Positions 34,370 to 44,142 are shown, counted from the stretch's first letter. The stretch is DNA of 64,000 nucleotides from Moorena sp. SIOASIH (GCF_010671925.1 NZ_JAAHIH010000003.1:992001-1056000), one strand, 5' to 3'. The notes: generated by a model not told the origin, from the sequence alone. Numbers and translations: made by a program.

Positions 34370-35098
34370 GTGAAAATATTATTAGATAATATCCATAAGT
34401 CCTATGGCAGGCGCAGTGTTGTCAGTCGCGTTAATCTTTCCGTCGCCCAAGGGGAAGTTGTAGGGTTGCTCGGTCCTAATGGTGCTGGTAAAACTACAAC
34501 CTTCTACATTGCCACTGGTCTAGAAAAACCCAATCTCGGTACAGTTTGGCTAGATGATCAAGATATCACTGCAATGCCTATCAATCGGCGAGCGCAGCTA
34601 GGTATTGGTTATCTGGCTCAGGAAGCGAGTATCTTCCGCCACCTTAGTGTTCGGGACAATATTCAATTAGTCTTAGAACAAACTGGTGTGCCTCGTGGTG
34701 AGTGGCGATTAAGAATGCATTACTTACTCCAAGAGTTTCGTTTGGACAAAGTCGCCAATACCTTAGGTAATCAAGTGTCTGGAGGAGAAAGACGTCGAAC
34801 AGAACTGGCAAGAGCTTTAGCTGTTGGTTCACTTGGACCGAAGTTCTTATTCTTGGATGAGCCATTTGCTGGTGTCGATCCCATTGCTGTCTCAGAGATT
34901 CAAAAAATTATGGCTCGATTACGCGATCGCCAAATGGGAATTCTGGTGACTGACCACAATGTTAGAGAAACCCTAGCGATTACTGACCGTGCCTACATTA
35001 TGCGAGAAGGACAAATCCTGGCTGCCGGCAGTGCTGAAGAACTTTATGATAATCCTTTAGTACGTAAGTATTACTTAGGGACAGGGTTTCAACGATAA
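34370..35098 (+). CDS. lptB: LPS export ABC transporter ATPase LptB
   Basis: Walker A GPNGAGKTT, signature VSGGERRR, Walker B FLFLDEPFAGVDP and the H-loop TDHNVRE are all present. The family N-terminus KILLDNIHKSYGRR points to GTG at 34370 rather than GTG at 34361. LptB powers LPS extraction by the LptF/G permease encoded 38 bp downstream. The set lptA-lptB-lptF/G reads in one direction and is probably one operon. Confidence 0.93.
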   Translation: MKILLDNIHKSYGRRSVVSRVNLSVAQGEVVGLLGPNGAGKTTTFYIATGLEKPNLGTVWLDDQDITAMPINRRAQLGIGYLAQEASIFRHLSVRDNIQLVLEQTGVPRGEWRLRMHYLLQEFRLDKVANTLGNQVSGGERRRTELARALAVGSLGPKFLFLDEPFAGVDPIAVSEIQKIMARLRDRQMGILVTDHNVRETLAITDRAYIMREGQILAAGSAEELYDNPLVRKYYLGTGFQR

Positions 35099-35136
35099 AA
35101 GAAGCTATTAACAATTAATTTAGCGATTAGCAAATC

Positions 35137-36303
35137 ATGAAATTTGGTAAATCCAAGTCCATCATTGCACTAATGCCTGGCTTATCAGTGATGGATCGGT
35201 ACATCGTATTTGAGCTAATCCCACCATTGCTGTTTGGTATCGGTGCTTTTTCATCACTGGGTGTAGCTATTGGAACCCTATTTGAGTTGGTTCGGAAAGT
35301 TACTGAAGCAGGACTACCATTGGGAATTGCTCTTCAAGTGCTACTGTTGCAATTACCCCAGTTTATTTCCTATGCTTTACCAATGTCCATGCTCCTAGCT
35401 GCTCTGATGGCATACTCTCGCCTCAGCAGCGATAGTGAGTTGATTGCCATGCGTAGCTTTGGGGTAAGCATCTACCGACTGATAATACCTGCTGTAGTGG
35501 TGAGTTTGCTCGTTACAAGTCTGACATTTGTATTTAATGAATTAGTGGTTCCTGCGGCTAACTACCAGTCCAAAATTACCTTAGACAAAGCGCTCAAAAA
35601 AGAAAGACCATCCTTCCAGGAAAGAAACATCTTTTATCCCGAATATCAAAAAGTAAAGCTACCCAATGGCAAAAAAGTAAACAAAATTAAGCGTTGGTTC
35701 TACGCCGAGGAATTTGATGGTAAGCAGATGAGAGGCTTGACAATTTTAGACTTTTCTCAGACCGGTCTGGAACAAATTGTTACCTCTGAGTCTGCCGTTT
35801 GGAACCCCACTGAAAATCTATGGGATTTTTTAGATGGTACCATTTACATTATATCTCCCGATGCTTCTTACCGCAATATCCTCAGATTTCAAAAACAAAA
35901 GCTACAACTTCCTAGAACGCCTTTGGATTTGGCAAAAAAAAATCGTGACTATGGTGAAATGAACATTGCTCAGTCTCTAGAGCGTTTGGAAGTATTACGC
36001 CATAGTGGTAATGCTAAAAAAATCCGTAAACTTAGGATCAGAATTCAACAAAAAATTTCTTTTCCCTTTGTTTGTCTAGTTTTTGGTCTAGTAGGAGCCG
36101 CATTAGGAACTCGTCCTCAACGTACAGGTAAAGCAACAAGTTTCGGAATTAGTGTTTTAGTAATTTTTTCTTACTACTTATTAGGATTTATCACCAATGC
36201 CCTAGGTTTAGTTAACATTTTCTCTCCTTTGATGGCAGCCTGGTTGCCTAATTTATTTGGACTAGGTGCGGGAGGATTGTTGTTATATAGGGCTGCCCGA
36301 TAG
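35137..36303 (+). CDS. LptF/LptG family permease (YjgP/YjgQ)
   Basis: The 388-aa protein has the family layout: an N-terminal membrane segment after MDRYIVFELIPPLLFGIG, three early transmembrane helices (to about 130), a periplasmic beta-jellyroll (about 140-280) and three C-terminal helices (about 308-385) with GAALGTRPQRTGKATSFG. It forms the membrane part of the LPS exporter with LptB. Only one permease gene is present, as often in cyanobacteria, so F and G cannot be told apart. Confidence 0.92.
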   Translation: MKFGKSKSIIALMPGLSVMDRYIVFELIPPLLFGIGAFSSLGVAIGTLFELVRKVTEAGLPLGIALQVLLLQLPQFISYALPMSMLLAALMAYSRLSSDSELIAMRSFGVSIYRLIIPAVVVSLLVTSLTFVFNELVVPAANYQSKITLDKALKKERPSFQERNIFYPEYQKVKLPNGKKVNKIKRWFYAEEFDGKQMRGLTILDFSQTGLEQIVTSESAVWNPTENLWDFLDGTIYIISPDASYRNILRFQKQKLQLPRTPLDLAKKNRDYGEMNIAQSLERLEVLRHSGNAKKIRKLRIRIQQKISFPFVCLVFGLVGAALGTRPQRTGKATSFGISVLVIFSYYLLGFITNALGLVNIFSPLMAAWLPNLFGLGAGGLLLYRAAR

Positions 36304-36435
36304 ATAGGCCAGATAGATAGATAGGTAGTTATTGTTGCTAATTGTAAATTGCTAATTGTAAACCTGAATCCGTTGATTAGAGGCTAACATCAAGTTACAG
36401 CGAAGCTGAAATGTCTAACATCGTTGAAACGTGCC

Positions 36436-37674
36436 ATGTCTTATCGTCATCAACCTCCTGCCTACCTCCGCTATTGGAAAGCTCAACTACAACCTTTGGG
36501 ACGACCAGCATTTTGGGGAGCAGCTGTCTTGTTATCCCTAATGTTGTGGTTTCTCCGGGAATACTGGAACCGTCCAGAATTGCTAAGGGCAATTGGGATC
36601 AATCAAGTGGCTGAAACTGATACTCCCACCGTTGAACCAACCCTGTCTTCTGAAGATGATGAACTAGCGGCAAGGTTGGCTGATATTGATAATTCTGCCG
36701 TGCTATTAGCAGAGCTCGAAGCCCTAAGTGCTATATCAGTACCACCACAGCAAACCAAGAAAGGCAAAAAGTCTAAAACCAAAAATTCGGAAGGGTTATT
36801 TACTCAAGTTATTCAGCAGACAAAAGCTAACTCCCAAGCAAAATCACCTTTACTAACCCCAAACGTCCAACCTCAGCAGTCCTCAAAAGCCAGACATCCG
36901 TTTGTTACATCTACAAACTTTAATGTCCCTCCCGTTCCTGGGAGTGGCTTACTGAGCAATCCTAACTCTGTTAATCAGAGATCTTTATCCTCAAGCACAC
37001 TGAACCAGACTAATTCTGTCTTGGGGTTGGGTTCCCTCAATTCCCTCTACACTAATCCAGCCGAGTTACCAGTCAGCCCTTTACAGGAAGCCTTGAATAG
37101 GCTTAATGCTGCTAAGTCTGCTACCGGTAATAGCAAAGCTCAACTACCTGCTAACATCTTGCCTTCAAACATCTCCTATGGAAACAGGGGAGTTCAGCAA
37201 CAAGGGAACTCAGGAACTCAGGAAATCAAAGCTAGGGGCGGGATACCGTTGAGGGCAACTGGGAATCAAGCATTACCGACTCCCTCCTATCCAGGACAAA
37301 TTACCTATCCTGGGGTAACAACACCAGGTGTAACCGGCAACAGGACTTTCTCGACCACACCCACAACAGCTCCTTCTCCAGGACAAATTAATTATCCTGG
37401 AGTCAATCTACCTCGAACAAGGAACGATAGAACTTTTCCGACAACACCTACAGTTCCTCTCAATTCCAACACCTACTCTAGTCCATTCAGGCAAGCTACC
37501 GGTGTAGCAACGGCAGCACCGCTTACACCAGTAGTACCGCAAGCAACGAGTAAATTGGGGCAATTTTCTACCCAGTCTACTAGTCAAAATCAGTTTTTCA
37601 ATCAGCCTCAGTTAAAGTCTAAGCTTGAACCAAGTCAGCTAAGGCGACGTGACATACTCCGGACGCTGCCCTAA
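36436..37674 (+). CDS. Membrane-anchored low-complexity protein, 412 aa
   Basis: I chose ATG at 36436 (MSYRHQPPAYLRYWKAQLQP); the longer frame starts at TTG 36424. One membrane segment lies near residues 28-44 (AAVLLSLMLWFLREYW). The remainder is a Ser-, Thr-, Pro-, Asn- and Gln-rich stretch with loose repeats such as PGQITYPGV and PGQINYPGVNLP. It looks like a disordered periplasmic or cytoplasmic tail. It follows the Lpt genes in the same direction, but I know no Lpt role for such a protein. Confidence 0.75.
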   Translation: MSYRHQPPAYLRYWKAQLQPLGRPAFWGAAVLLSLMLWFLREYWNRPELLRAIGINQVAETDTPTVEPTLSSEDDELAARLADIDNSAVLLAELEALSAISVPPQQTKKGKKSKTKNSEGLFTQVIQQTKANSQAKSPLLTPNVQPQQSSKARHPFVTSTNFNVPPVPGSGLLSNPNSVNQRSLSSSTLNQTNSVLGLGSLNSLYTNPAELPVSPLQEALNRLNAAKSATGNSKAQLPANILPSNISYGNRGVQQQGNSGTQEIKARGGIPLRATGNQALPTPSYPGQITYPGVTTPGVTGNRTFSTTPTTAPSPGQINYPGVNLPRTRNDRTFPTTPTVPLNSNTYSSPFRQATGVATAAPLTPVVPQATSKLGQFSTQSTSQNQFFNQPQLKSKLEPSQLRRRDILRTLP

Positions 37675-37686
37675 CCGGACAGCGCG

Positions 37687-37939
37687 GGCTTCTTACCAAC
37701 TCCAGCTATTGCCGAGGATACAAGGGATTTGCTTTATTAACGACACGGTCAGAAGTTACCGTAAGGTACTGGTCGCCTTTATGGTTGGTAGGCTTAGGGT
37801 AAAAAGGTTAAATCTTATTGATTAAGGCGACCAGTACTATCGGTTTCGTCTCCGGGATGCCCCGACCCGCCGGAACAATACAAAAAAAAGTTCTATTTTC
37901 AGTTGGTAGGTGGCGATTAGCTCTTAATTTGTTTTCCCT
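37687..37939 (+). repeat. IS-related repeat (family A), copy split by the hairpin module
   Basis: It carries the same ordered blocks as 21,777-21,915 (GCTTCTTACCAACTCC, TTATTAACGACACGG, GGATGCCCC, CCGGAACAATAC, TTAGCTCTTAATTTG). Without the inserted module it is about 146 bp against 139 bp there. It lies between the stop of the low-complexity gene and the 3' end of icd. Confidence 0.75.
37749..37855 (+). repeat. ~107-bp hairpin module, copy 2
   Basis: It contains GAAGTTACCGTAA, a perfect 14-bp stem GTACTGGTCGCCTT (37766-37779) / AAGGCGACCAGTAC (37824-37837), and the end TTCGTCTCCGG. The outer four stem pairs differ from the 22.3-kb copy on both sides, yet pairing is kept. Confidence 0.75.
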
Positions 37940-38031
37940 TATCAAATGGGCATTTCGACGTTCCGACCCTTGCCCCGCCCTTCCCATACGACACTTACCC
38001 AATGAAGGTAAAGTGCGGGGCTTCTCGCGGT

Positions 38032-39456
38032 TTAGCTAAAATATTTAATGATTGCCTCAGCAAACTCAGAACACTTCAACGCAGGTTCTACGGGTGGAGT
38101 CATCATCCGGGCTAGGTCATAAGTAACTTCCCGGTTAGCGATCGCATCTGATATCCCTTTCTTAATCAAATCAGCAGCTTCTTGCCAACCCATATACTCT
38201 AGCATCATCACTCCGGATAAAATCACAGAGCCTGGATTTACCCGGTCTAGACCCGCATGTTTGGGAGCTGTGCCATGGGTGGCTTCAAAAATCGCACACG
38301 TGTCACCAATATTCGCTCCTGGACCCATACCTAATCCACCAACCATAGCAGCAGCAGCATCGGATAGGTAATCACCATTGAGATTCATCGTGGCCAGAAT
38401 AGAGTATTCCGCTGGTCTAGTCTGGATTTGTTGGAAAATGCTGTCCGCAATCCGGTCATTGACCATCACCTTATCTTGCCATTGACCTTGCCCATGGGTG
38501 TCCCAGATGGAATTCAGGACATTTTCCACTTCCTGGATCACCTTAGCCTGTTTTTCTGGGGTCAAGGCATCATAACCCGGTTCAATGGCGCGAGCATTAT
38601 CTTCCAGGGTAATGTCAGGATTTTGCTCTTTGTTGCTCAGAATCCAAGATTCCCGTTCAGTTACAGATTCTGCTCGAAACTCTGTGGTTGCTAGTTCATA
38701 ACCCCAGTCCCGGAACGCGCCTTCGGTGTACTTCATAATATTCCCCTTATGTACCAAAGTCACCATCTGCTTAGGCTTAGGTAACCTGAGGGCATGTTGG
38801 ATGGCGCGGCGCACTAAACGCTGGGAGCCAGTTTTACTGATAGGTTTAATGCCAATACCAGCATCTAAGGGAATCTGTTTTTTGCCATGTTCTGGAGTCG
38901 CTGGGATTAGATCCTGATTGAGTAAAGTAATCAATTTTTCAGCAACTTCGCTTCCTTTGGGCCATTCAATACCCAAGTAGATATCTTCTGTATTTTCCCG
39001 ATAGACAATCACATCCAGTTTCTCTGGAGTTTTGTGGGGAGAGGGGGTTCCTGGGTAGTACTTACAGGGACGCACACAGGCGTAGAGGTCATTAATTTGC
39101 CGCAGGGCAACATTGAGAGAGCGTATACCACCACCCACAGGAGTTGTCAAGGGTCCTTTGATGGCAATGCCGTATTCTTTGATGGCATTTAGGGTGTCTT
39201 GGGGTAAATACTGATAAGTACCGTACTTTTCGCAAGCTTCGTCACCGGCGTAGATTTTAAACCAGCTGATGCTGCGCTTGGCACCATAGGCGCATTGGAC
39301 CGATGCATCAATTACCTTCTGGGCAGCTGGCCAGATATCAACGCCAGTACCATCTCCGCGAATAAACGGAATTATTGGGTTGTCAGGAACAATGGGTTGA
39401 CCATCCTTGTAGGTAATGGCAGAACCGGTCTGGCAAGGGGAGATTTTCTCGTACAT
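38032..39456 (-). CDS. icd: NADP-dependent isocitrate dehydrogenase
   Basis: Icd converts isocitrate to 2-oxoglutarate, the carbon skeleton for nitrogen assimilation and the nitrogen-status signal in cyanobacteria. The 474-aa length is typical of the cyanobacterial form. Motifs include FIRGDGTGVDIWPA, IKGPLTTPVGGGIRSLNVALRQ (substrate Ser in GGIRSLN), the YRENTEDIY loop, NLNGDYLSDAAAAMVGGLG and ATHGTAPKHAG. No convincing NtcA site could be assigned upstream by eye. Confidence 0.97.
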   Translation of the reverse strand: MYEKISPCQTGSAITYKDGQPIVPDNPIIPFIRGDGTGVDIWPAAQKVIDASVQCAYGAKRSISWFKIYAGDEACEKYGTYQYLPQDTLNAIKEYGIAIKGPLTTPVGGGIRSLNVALRQINDLYACVRPCKYYPGTPSPHKTPEKLDVIVYRENTEDIYLGIEWPKGSEVAEKLITLLNQDLIPATPEHGKKQIPLDAGIGIKPISKTGSQRLVRRAIQHALRLPKPKQMVTLVHKGNIMKYTEGAFRDWGYELATTEFRAESVTERESWILSNKEQNPDITLEDNARAIEPGYDALTPEKQAKVIQEVENVLNSIWDTHGQGQWQDKVMVNDRIADSIFQQIQTRPAEYSILATMNLNGDYLSDAAAAMVGGLGMGPGANIGDTCAIFEATHGTAPKHAGLDRVNPGSVILSGVMMLEYMGWQEAADLIKKGISDAIANREVTYDLARMMTPPVEPALKCSEFAEAIIKYFS

Positions 39457-40137
39457 AAAGTAGTTTTAATGAATGTCAGATGGAAGTTGGCAATAGACCT
39501 ATAGTCAGAAAACTACCAGATCTACTGCACTGGGCTTGAGACATTAAGCTTTTTTGCTGATTAACCCCAGGTAAATGGTAGTTGACCTAAGGTCTATCCA
39601 TAGGGGGATGGCAAAAACTATACTATAGTTAAGCTTCTCATTAAGATAATTACTACTTGACAGGGCAAGAGTGGCAGAAAGAGCAGGTAGTTGTTGAGCT
39701 TTCTTCCCGAAAATTCCCATTTCTGGGTATTAGCATGAGTGAACGTAGTTCAAGTTCAAAGCTTTGATGAAGTTATTACACCATGGCTCAACTGTTTGAA
39801 ATCAGCCTTTATGCTGAAATAGGGGTTCTATAGCTTAAGTTCTCCTGTAATAGGAAGGTGTTCAACTGTTTTACCACAGCAAGCCAAGGCTGCTTTGTGC
39901 AGCGCCATCGCTCCTAAAAAATTGCTTGGGTGATGTGTCAATAGTTAGGGCTTCAACACCGAAACTTACAGTGTTATTAGCATAGATGCTGCCTATGGTC
40001 AATCGAATTCCGATCAAAAGATATGGTGTATTGTTTGTCTCAGTTGGCCTTTCATAGACTTCCAGCCAGATGGCAACAGCATCAATTCATGACCAATTGG
40101 CAGGAGTGTTTGTAGAAAAGGTGGCTCCAGAAAGAAT
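39457..40137. other. Divergent regulatory region between icd and the response regulator
   Basis: Promoters for both genes should lie here. I see no ORF, tRNA or conserved RNA. A TATACTATAG stretch near 39,619-39,628 is a possible promoter element for either strand, with low confidence. Confidence 0.5.
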
Positions 40138-40848
40138 ATGAAAAAGATTTTAGTTGTTGACGATGATAAAACCCTGCTAACTCTTTTGAAGCGCTACCTG
40201 GAACATCGAGGATACCAGGTAGAACAAGTGTGTTCGGGAACTGAAGCCTTGGAAGCTTGTGTCAAAAATCCACCTGATCTGGTAGTTTCTGATGTACTGA
40301 TGCCGGAGATGGATGGGCTAGAGTTTTGCCGTCGTCTGAGAAACATTCCCAATGGTAGGCTGATGCCATTTATTTTTTTGTCTAGCAAAGCAGAATTAGA
40401 AGACCGTATTAGTGGTCATTCTATGGGAGCAGATGATTATTTAACTAAACCAGTTGCTCCCAGAGAATTAGAGGCAAAAATCGAAGCACTGCTAGAGCGC
40501 TCCCACCGTATCCATGCTGAAATTGTTCGGTTGATGCAGCAAGCTACTGCTATAGCTCCTGGCCATCTAGCTAACCAATTCTCAACATCAGCAGCTGCTG
40601 ATAATTCTAAGACTTTGGCTCAGGTAGGGGCAAAACCTAAACCTCTACCCTTGACACCAGCAGAAGAACGAGTATTTTGGCAAGTTATTCAGGGGTTAAC
40701 CAACAAAGAAATAAGCGATCGCCTATTTATCAGCCCTCGTACTGTGCAGACTCACCTCAGTAGCATACTCCATAAGTTGAAACTACATAATCGTAGCCAA
40801 TTGGTGCGCTTTGCCTATGAGCACGGATACAAACGTCCCAAGGAGTAG
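40138..40848 (+). CDS. LuxR/NarL-type response regulator
   Basis: The 236-aa protein has a receiver domain (1-120) with acidic pocket DDD at 8-10, phospho-acceptor D52 and K104, a linker, and a LuxR-type HTH at about 170-230 (LTPAEERVFWQVIQGLTNKE, RTVQTHLSSILHKLKLHNR). It should bind DNA when phosphorylated. No kinase is adjacent. It resembles the Rre1/Ycf29 class in layout, but the receiver matches the REC-EAL protein at 12.3 kb more closely, so I give no symbol. Confidence 0.93.
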   Translation: MKKILVVDDDKTLLTLLKRYLEHRGYQVEQVCSGTEALEACVKNPPDLVVSDVLMPEMDGLEFCRRLRNIPNGRLMPFIFLSSKAELEDRISGHSMGADDYLTKPVAPRELEAKIEALLERSHRIHAEIVRLMQQATAIAPGHLANQFSTSAAADNSKTLAQVGAKPKPLPLTPAEERVFWQVIQGLTNKEISDRLFISPRTVQTHLSSILHKLKLHNRSQLVRFAYEHGYKRPKE

Positions 40849-41777
40849 ACATGAAAGGAATTTTCCCTCAAACGGCGAAATCGGGTTTATTGGTCAATCT
40901 TCAGTGACGGAGCTGCCTTGTATTTATACTTCCCACAGACATCAACTGAGCTTTTATTTAACTATCAGCTATCACCCATCAGCCAATTTCCTGACTGCTG
41001 ACCTAGACAAGCTAACCCCTCATGATATAACTTATCAGCTTTCAACTTCTTCCGCAACCAGTCTCCGGTCTACCGGACGGTCGGTGGTGAGAGGTCAGAT
41101 GAACTGAAGTAAAATCGCCGCCAAAATGGGTTATCGATTTTGAGCAAAAGTTTGAGCCTATGTGTACTAGGACTGCCCTTTTCCATGAACGGAAAATTCA
41201 ACGAATTGCGGACAGGGTTTTCCGGAACTTCAGATAAGTCTTTTTTAGTATATAAGTGGAGCCGAAATCAGGTAAGGCACTTTTGCTTCGCTCAAACCGT
41301 TGACCCAGTAGGCAGTGTTAGCTAGCAATGGGAACATCGAAGCACTGGGAATGTCAGATAATCGCCTCGGTTATAGAAAAAATATTATGGTGTGGTATAG
41401 TAGTTAAATCGAATCGCGCTTGCTCCTCTTTTTGAACGAAGTAAGGAGAGGATGTAAGTGGCGAAGGAAGAATGAGTGAGCAATTTTTTGGATATGTTTT
41501 CGGAATCCGATTTACATCGCCTGTATAATAGTATTGGTCCGTGGAACTGCCCTACTGACTAAAAGCCAAGACTTACCTAATAGCAGATCTTGGGAAATCT
41601 GTCAAACCCCCTAACCCTCTTGGTAAAACATCCAATCAACATGGTAGACGGGAAAGTAGAAATCAACTCCTTCGGCGCGATGGAGGTAGCCTTGGTAGTA
41701 GAGAAACCTACTACGGGAGTAAGTCATTTTAACTAAGGACGGTTCGACTGAAACACTCAGCACTATTTTCAAGTTAG
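40849..41777. other. 930-bp gap without a supported gene
   Basis: The short ORFs here have no protein-like features. A 7-bp stem GTAGTAG...CTACTAC with a 6-nt loop lies at about 41,695-41,716, and CTCCT/AGGAG inverted segments at about 41,423-41,447. The stretch 41,420-41,770 is less AT-rich than usual spacer and might specify an RNA, but I cannot identify one. Confidence 0.45.
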
Positions 41778-42266
41778 ATGACTGGAATCTACACTGCCGA
41801 TGAATTACAACAGCTGATCACCCACGAGTCAGAGCGATGGCGACCACTGGTATTTACTAATGGGTGTTTTGATCTACTACACATTGGTCATGTGCGTTAC
41901 TTAAAGATTGCCAAATCCTTGGGTTCATCTCTAGTGGTGGGGCTAAATAGTGATCAATCAGTAAACCGCATTAAACCATCACAGCCAGGATATCCTCCCC
42001 GACCACTGGTTCCTGAAATACAGAGGGCAGAAATTCTGGCAACTCTCAAACCCGTAGATGGGGTAGTGATTTTTGCTGAAACCACAGCTACTCGTTTAAT
42101 TGAAGCATTGCAACCAGAGGTGTATGTTAAAGGGGGTGACTACAGTCTATCAACTTTACCAGAAGCCCCGATTGTTCAATCCTACGGGGGGCGGATTGAG
42201 TTAGTCCAGGTTGAATTTCCTACCTCCACTACTCAAATCATTAACCGCATTCTTCAGGCTCGATAA
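41778..42266 (+). CDS. RfaE2/HldC-like nucleotidyltransferase
   Basis: The 162-aa protein has the cytidylyltransferase-like fold of RfaE domain 2: VFTNGCFDLLHIGHVRYLK (HxGH active site), VVGLNSDQSVNRIKP, EVYVKGGDYSLSTLPE and a terminal TSTTQIINRI motif equivalent to ISSTxI. RfaE2 adenylylates heptose-1-phosphate for LPS heptose. Whether this organism makes heptose is not shown, so glycerol-phosphate-like substrates remain possible. Confidence 0.88.
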   Translation: MTGIYTADELQQLITHESERWRPLVFTNGCFDLLHIGHVRYLKIAKSLGSSLVVGLNSDQSVNRIKPSQPGYPPRPLVPEIQRAEILATLKPVDGVVIFAETTATRLIEALQPEVYVKGGDYSLSTLPEAPIVQSYGGRIELVQVEFPTSTTQIINRILQAR

Positions 42267-42511
42267 GCACGTGAGAATAGAGAATGCTTGAAATTTGGTA
42301 AGTTGTTGTGGGTGTGAATTGCTTATTTGTCAATTTTGGAAAAAACTTTTTATACCCTCGGATGTTGTCTCTCCCTCACCGGTATCTCCCTATCTACTTC
42401 AGTAGAGGCACGCTTACATTAGGCATGATAGCACCCTTACATTAGGTACTAAGCACGCTTACACACTTACACGCTTAACTATTAACCATTAACCAAACCC
42501 AACACCTAACC

Positions 42512-42557
42512 CCTAAGCCCTAAGAATTAACCTCCAAGTTAATTCTTAGGGCTTAGG
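42512..42557. repeat. Perfect 20-bp inverted repeat with 6-nt loop
   Basis: The left arm CCTAAGCCCTAAGAATTAAC (42512-42531) and right arm GTTAATTCTTAGGGCTTAGG (42538-42557) surround CTCCAA. It lies 245 bp after the RfaE2-like gene and has no T-run, so it is not a standard terminator. The left arm continues the heptamer-like AACACCTAACCCCTAAG tract before it. Confidence 0.9.
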
Positions 42558-42623
42558 AGTGAAGTACCGCTAGAGATAATTGACGGACTACGATCGGTGA
42601 AATTTTGGCACAAGTTCTTCATC

Positions 42624-43068
42624 TTGACACTCCCCGCCCTGGAAGGACGGGGATTCTTGATTCAACGAGATGACTTGTTCAACCAGGCCGGAGCCAGGAA
42701 AAATAGAGGTCTCCTCTCCCCAAGCGTATTTGGTCTATGACCCAGGTTTCGGTGTGCCCCACCGTACCTTGTCTTGATGCAATAGCGAGTGGGGGTTTCC
42801 CCCAAGACCGCGCTGCATCGCTTTTTTTTTATATATATAGATAGATACTTTTTTAATCTAATTTTTTTCATAGACGTAAAGAGTCGTTAGACCAAATTAC
42901 GCAATATGCATCTGATACATATTTTTTACGTTGCCTACTTATTTTTAGATAGTATTTATCTAGCTTTTTAGTTTATTATTTATAATATAATCATAACACG
43001 CTCTGTGAAAACTGTCAAGTTTTAGCTGAAAAATCAAGCCGTCCTATAAGGACGGGGCGCGATTACCC
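42624..43068 (-). mobile_element. Internally deleted IS200/IS605-type TnpB element
   Basis: The right end (minus-strand reading) is GGGGAGTGTCAAG at about 42,624. The left end has the CCGTCCTATAAGGACGGGGC hairpin near 43,050. After the leader the frame opens MKKIRLKK (ATG at 42871). It then jumps to tail pieces VGHTETW... and SLNQESPSFQGGECQ, typical of TnpB C-termini, with frame breaks. It is the same family as the copies at 14.6 and 22.0 kb and lacks a catalytic core. Confidence 0.75.
42990..43018 (-). promoter_or_regulatory. Sigma-70-type promoter of the TnpB element
   Basis: Read on the minus strand: TTGACA (43018-43013), 17-bp spacer, TATGAT (42995-42990). It would transcribe the MKKIRLKK remnant and the element's 3' end. 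Confidence 0.7.
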
Positions 43069-43233
43069 AATTTTTTCGGTAAAAGGTTTAAGGTTAGACA
43101 ATTATAAGCTTGAAGGTTGTATACAAGCGGTTCCTTGCCGTAGTCTAGGTTAAAAGCATGAACTTGCTTGACTCTCGACTTTAAAACCTATCACATTCAA
43201 CCTTCTTGAGTGCAACCTCAAACCCTACCCTTC

Positions 43234-43971
43234 ATGAGCGATCAAACGGCCCCTTTCCCAGCAGAAGTCTCTAACACAGTTGCCGAACTCCAGCGCCAGC
43301 TAAAGTCTAGTTCTGAAAAAAAACAACAGGCTTTGATTCAGGAACTTGCCAGCACTGGCACTGCCGGGTTAGACGTGTTAATGGAATTTTTACAGGAGCA
43401 ACGTGCCAACCCGACTATCCTCAGTGCTGGTTTTGCCTATCAAGCCCTCCATCAAGCCAATATGCCCAAAACCAATGAATTTCTGCAAACCTATTTTCCT
43501 ACTGGGGTTGTACCCCTACGTTCTGAAGCAGGCATTGATTACACACCCGTGCAACAGCTGCTAGTTAAACAAGACTTTCTCGCAGCTGACCGTCTTACTC
43601 TCGAAAAACTCTGTGAGTTAGCAGGAGCTGCTGCTCTACAGAGAAGATGGCTGTATTTTTCGGAAGTAGACAATTTCCCGATTACAGATTTGCAAACTAT
43701 TGATATCTTGTGGGTTATTCACTCTCAAGGCAAATTTGGATTTTCTGTGCAGCGGGAGCTTTGGTTGTCTTTGGGCAAGAACTGGGAAAAACTTTGGCCA
43801 AAAATTGGTTGGAAAACTGGCAATCGCTGGACCCGATATCCCCATGAGTTTATCTGGGATCTCAGTGCACCAAAAGGTCATTTGCCTCTTTCCAATCAGC
43901 TCAGAGGTGTTCGGGTATTTTCCTCTTTGCTTTCTCATCCAGCTTGGTCTAGTCGGACATCACTCCCATAA
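43234..43971 (+). CDS. gun4: GUN4-type regulator of magnesium chelatase
   Basis: Gun4 binds protoporphyrin IX and Mg-protoporphyrin and stimulates Mg-chelatase, the first step committed to chlorophyll. The 245-aa protein from ATG 43234 (a GTG lies 24 bp upstream) has an N-terminal HEAT-like helical domain (about 10-90) and the GUN4 core (about 95-235) with LTLEKLCELAGAAALQRRWL, FPITDLQTIDILW, GKFGFSVQRELW and a RYPHEFIWDLSAPKGHLPLS end. Confidence 0.95.
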   Translation: MSDQTAPFPAEVSNTVAELQRQLKSSSEKKQQALIQELASTGTAGLDVLMEFLQEQRANPTILSAGFAYQALHQANMPKTNEFLQTYFPTGVVPLRSEAGIDYTPVQQLLVKQDFLAADRLTLEKLCELAGAAALQRRWLYFSEVDNFPITDLQTIDILWVIHSQGKFGFSVQRELWLSLGKNWEKLWPKIGWKTGNRWTRYPHEFIWDLSAPKGHLPLSNQLRGVRVFSSLLSHPAWSSRTSLP

Positions 43972-44142
43972 GCGGTCAGGAACGAAAAAACCACAAAAAT
44001 GCTTCTGATACCGAAAAATTTGGCATTATTTAAGCATTTATTTTCCTGAGAATTTGTTTACTTCACTACTCTATCTGGGAACCTTAAGTGTTGTGGGTAG
44101 CACTACAGTAGCCAGTGGACTGTGGTGCTACCAAAGGTAACC

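Noticed and set aside
39457..39700. NtcA operator (GTA-N8-TAC) upstream of icd
   Set aside because: icd is often nitrogen-controlled, but I could not find a convincing match by eye.
40811..41325. Short ORFs after the response regulator
   Set aside because: No conserved motif or ribosome site. One begins inside the response-regulator gene in another frame.
41560..41770. Possible group II intron domain V, from GGACGGTTCGACTG
   Set aside because: The matching AGCCG half is not within about 30 nt upstream and no reverse transcriptase is present.
42662..42871. Intact small gene MKKIRLKK..., 69 aa
   Set aside because: It joins the first codons and an out-of-frame tail of a deleted tnpB, so it is a remnant.
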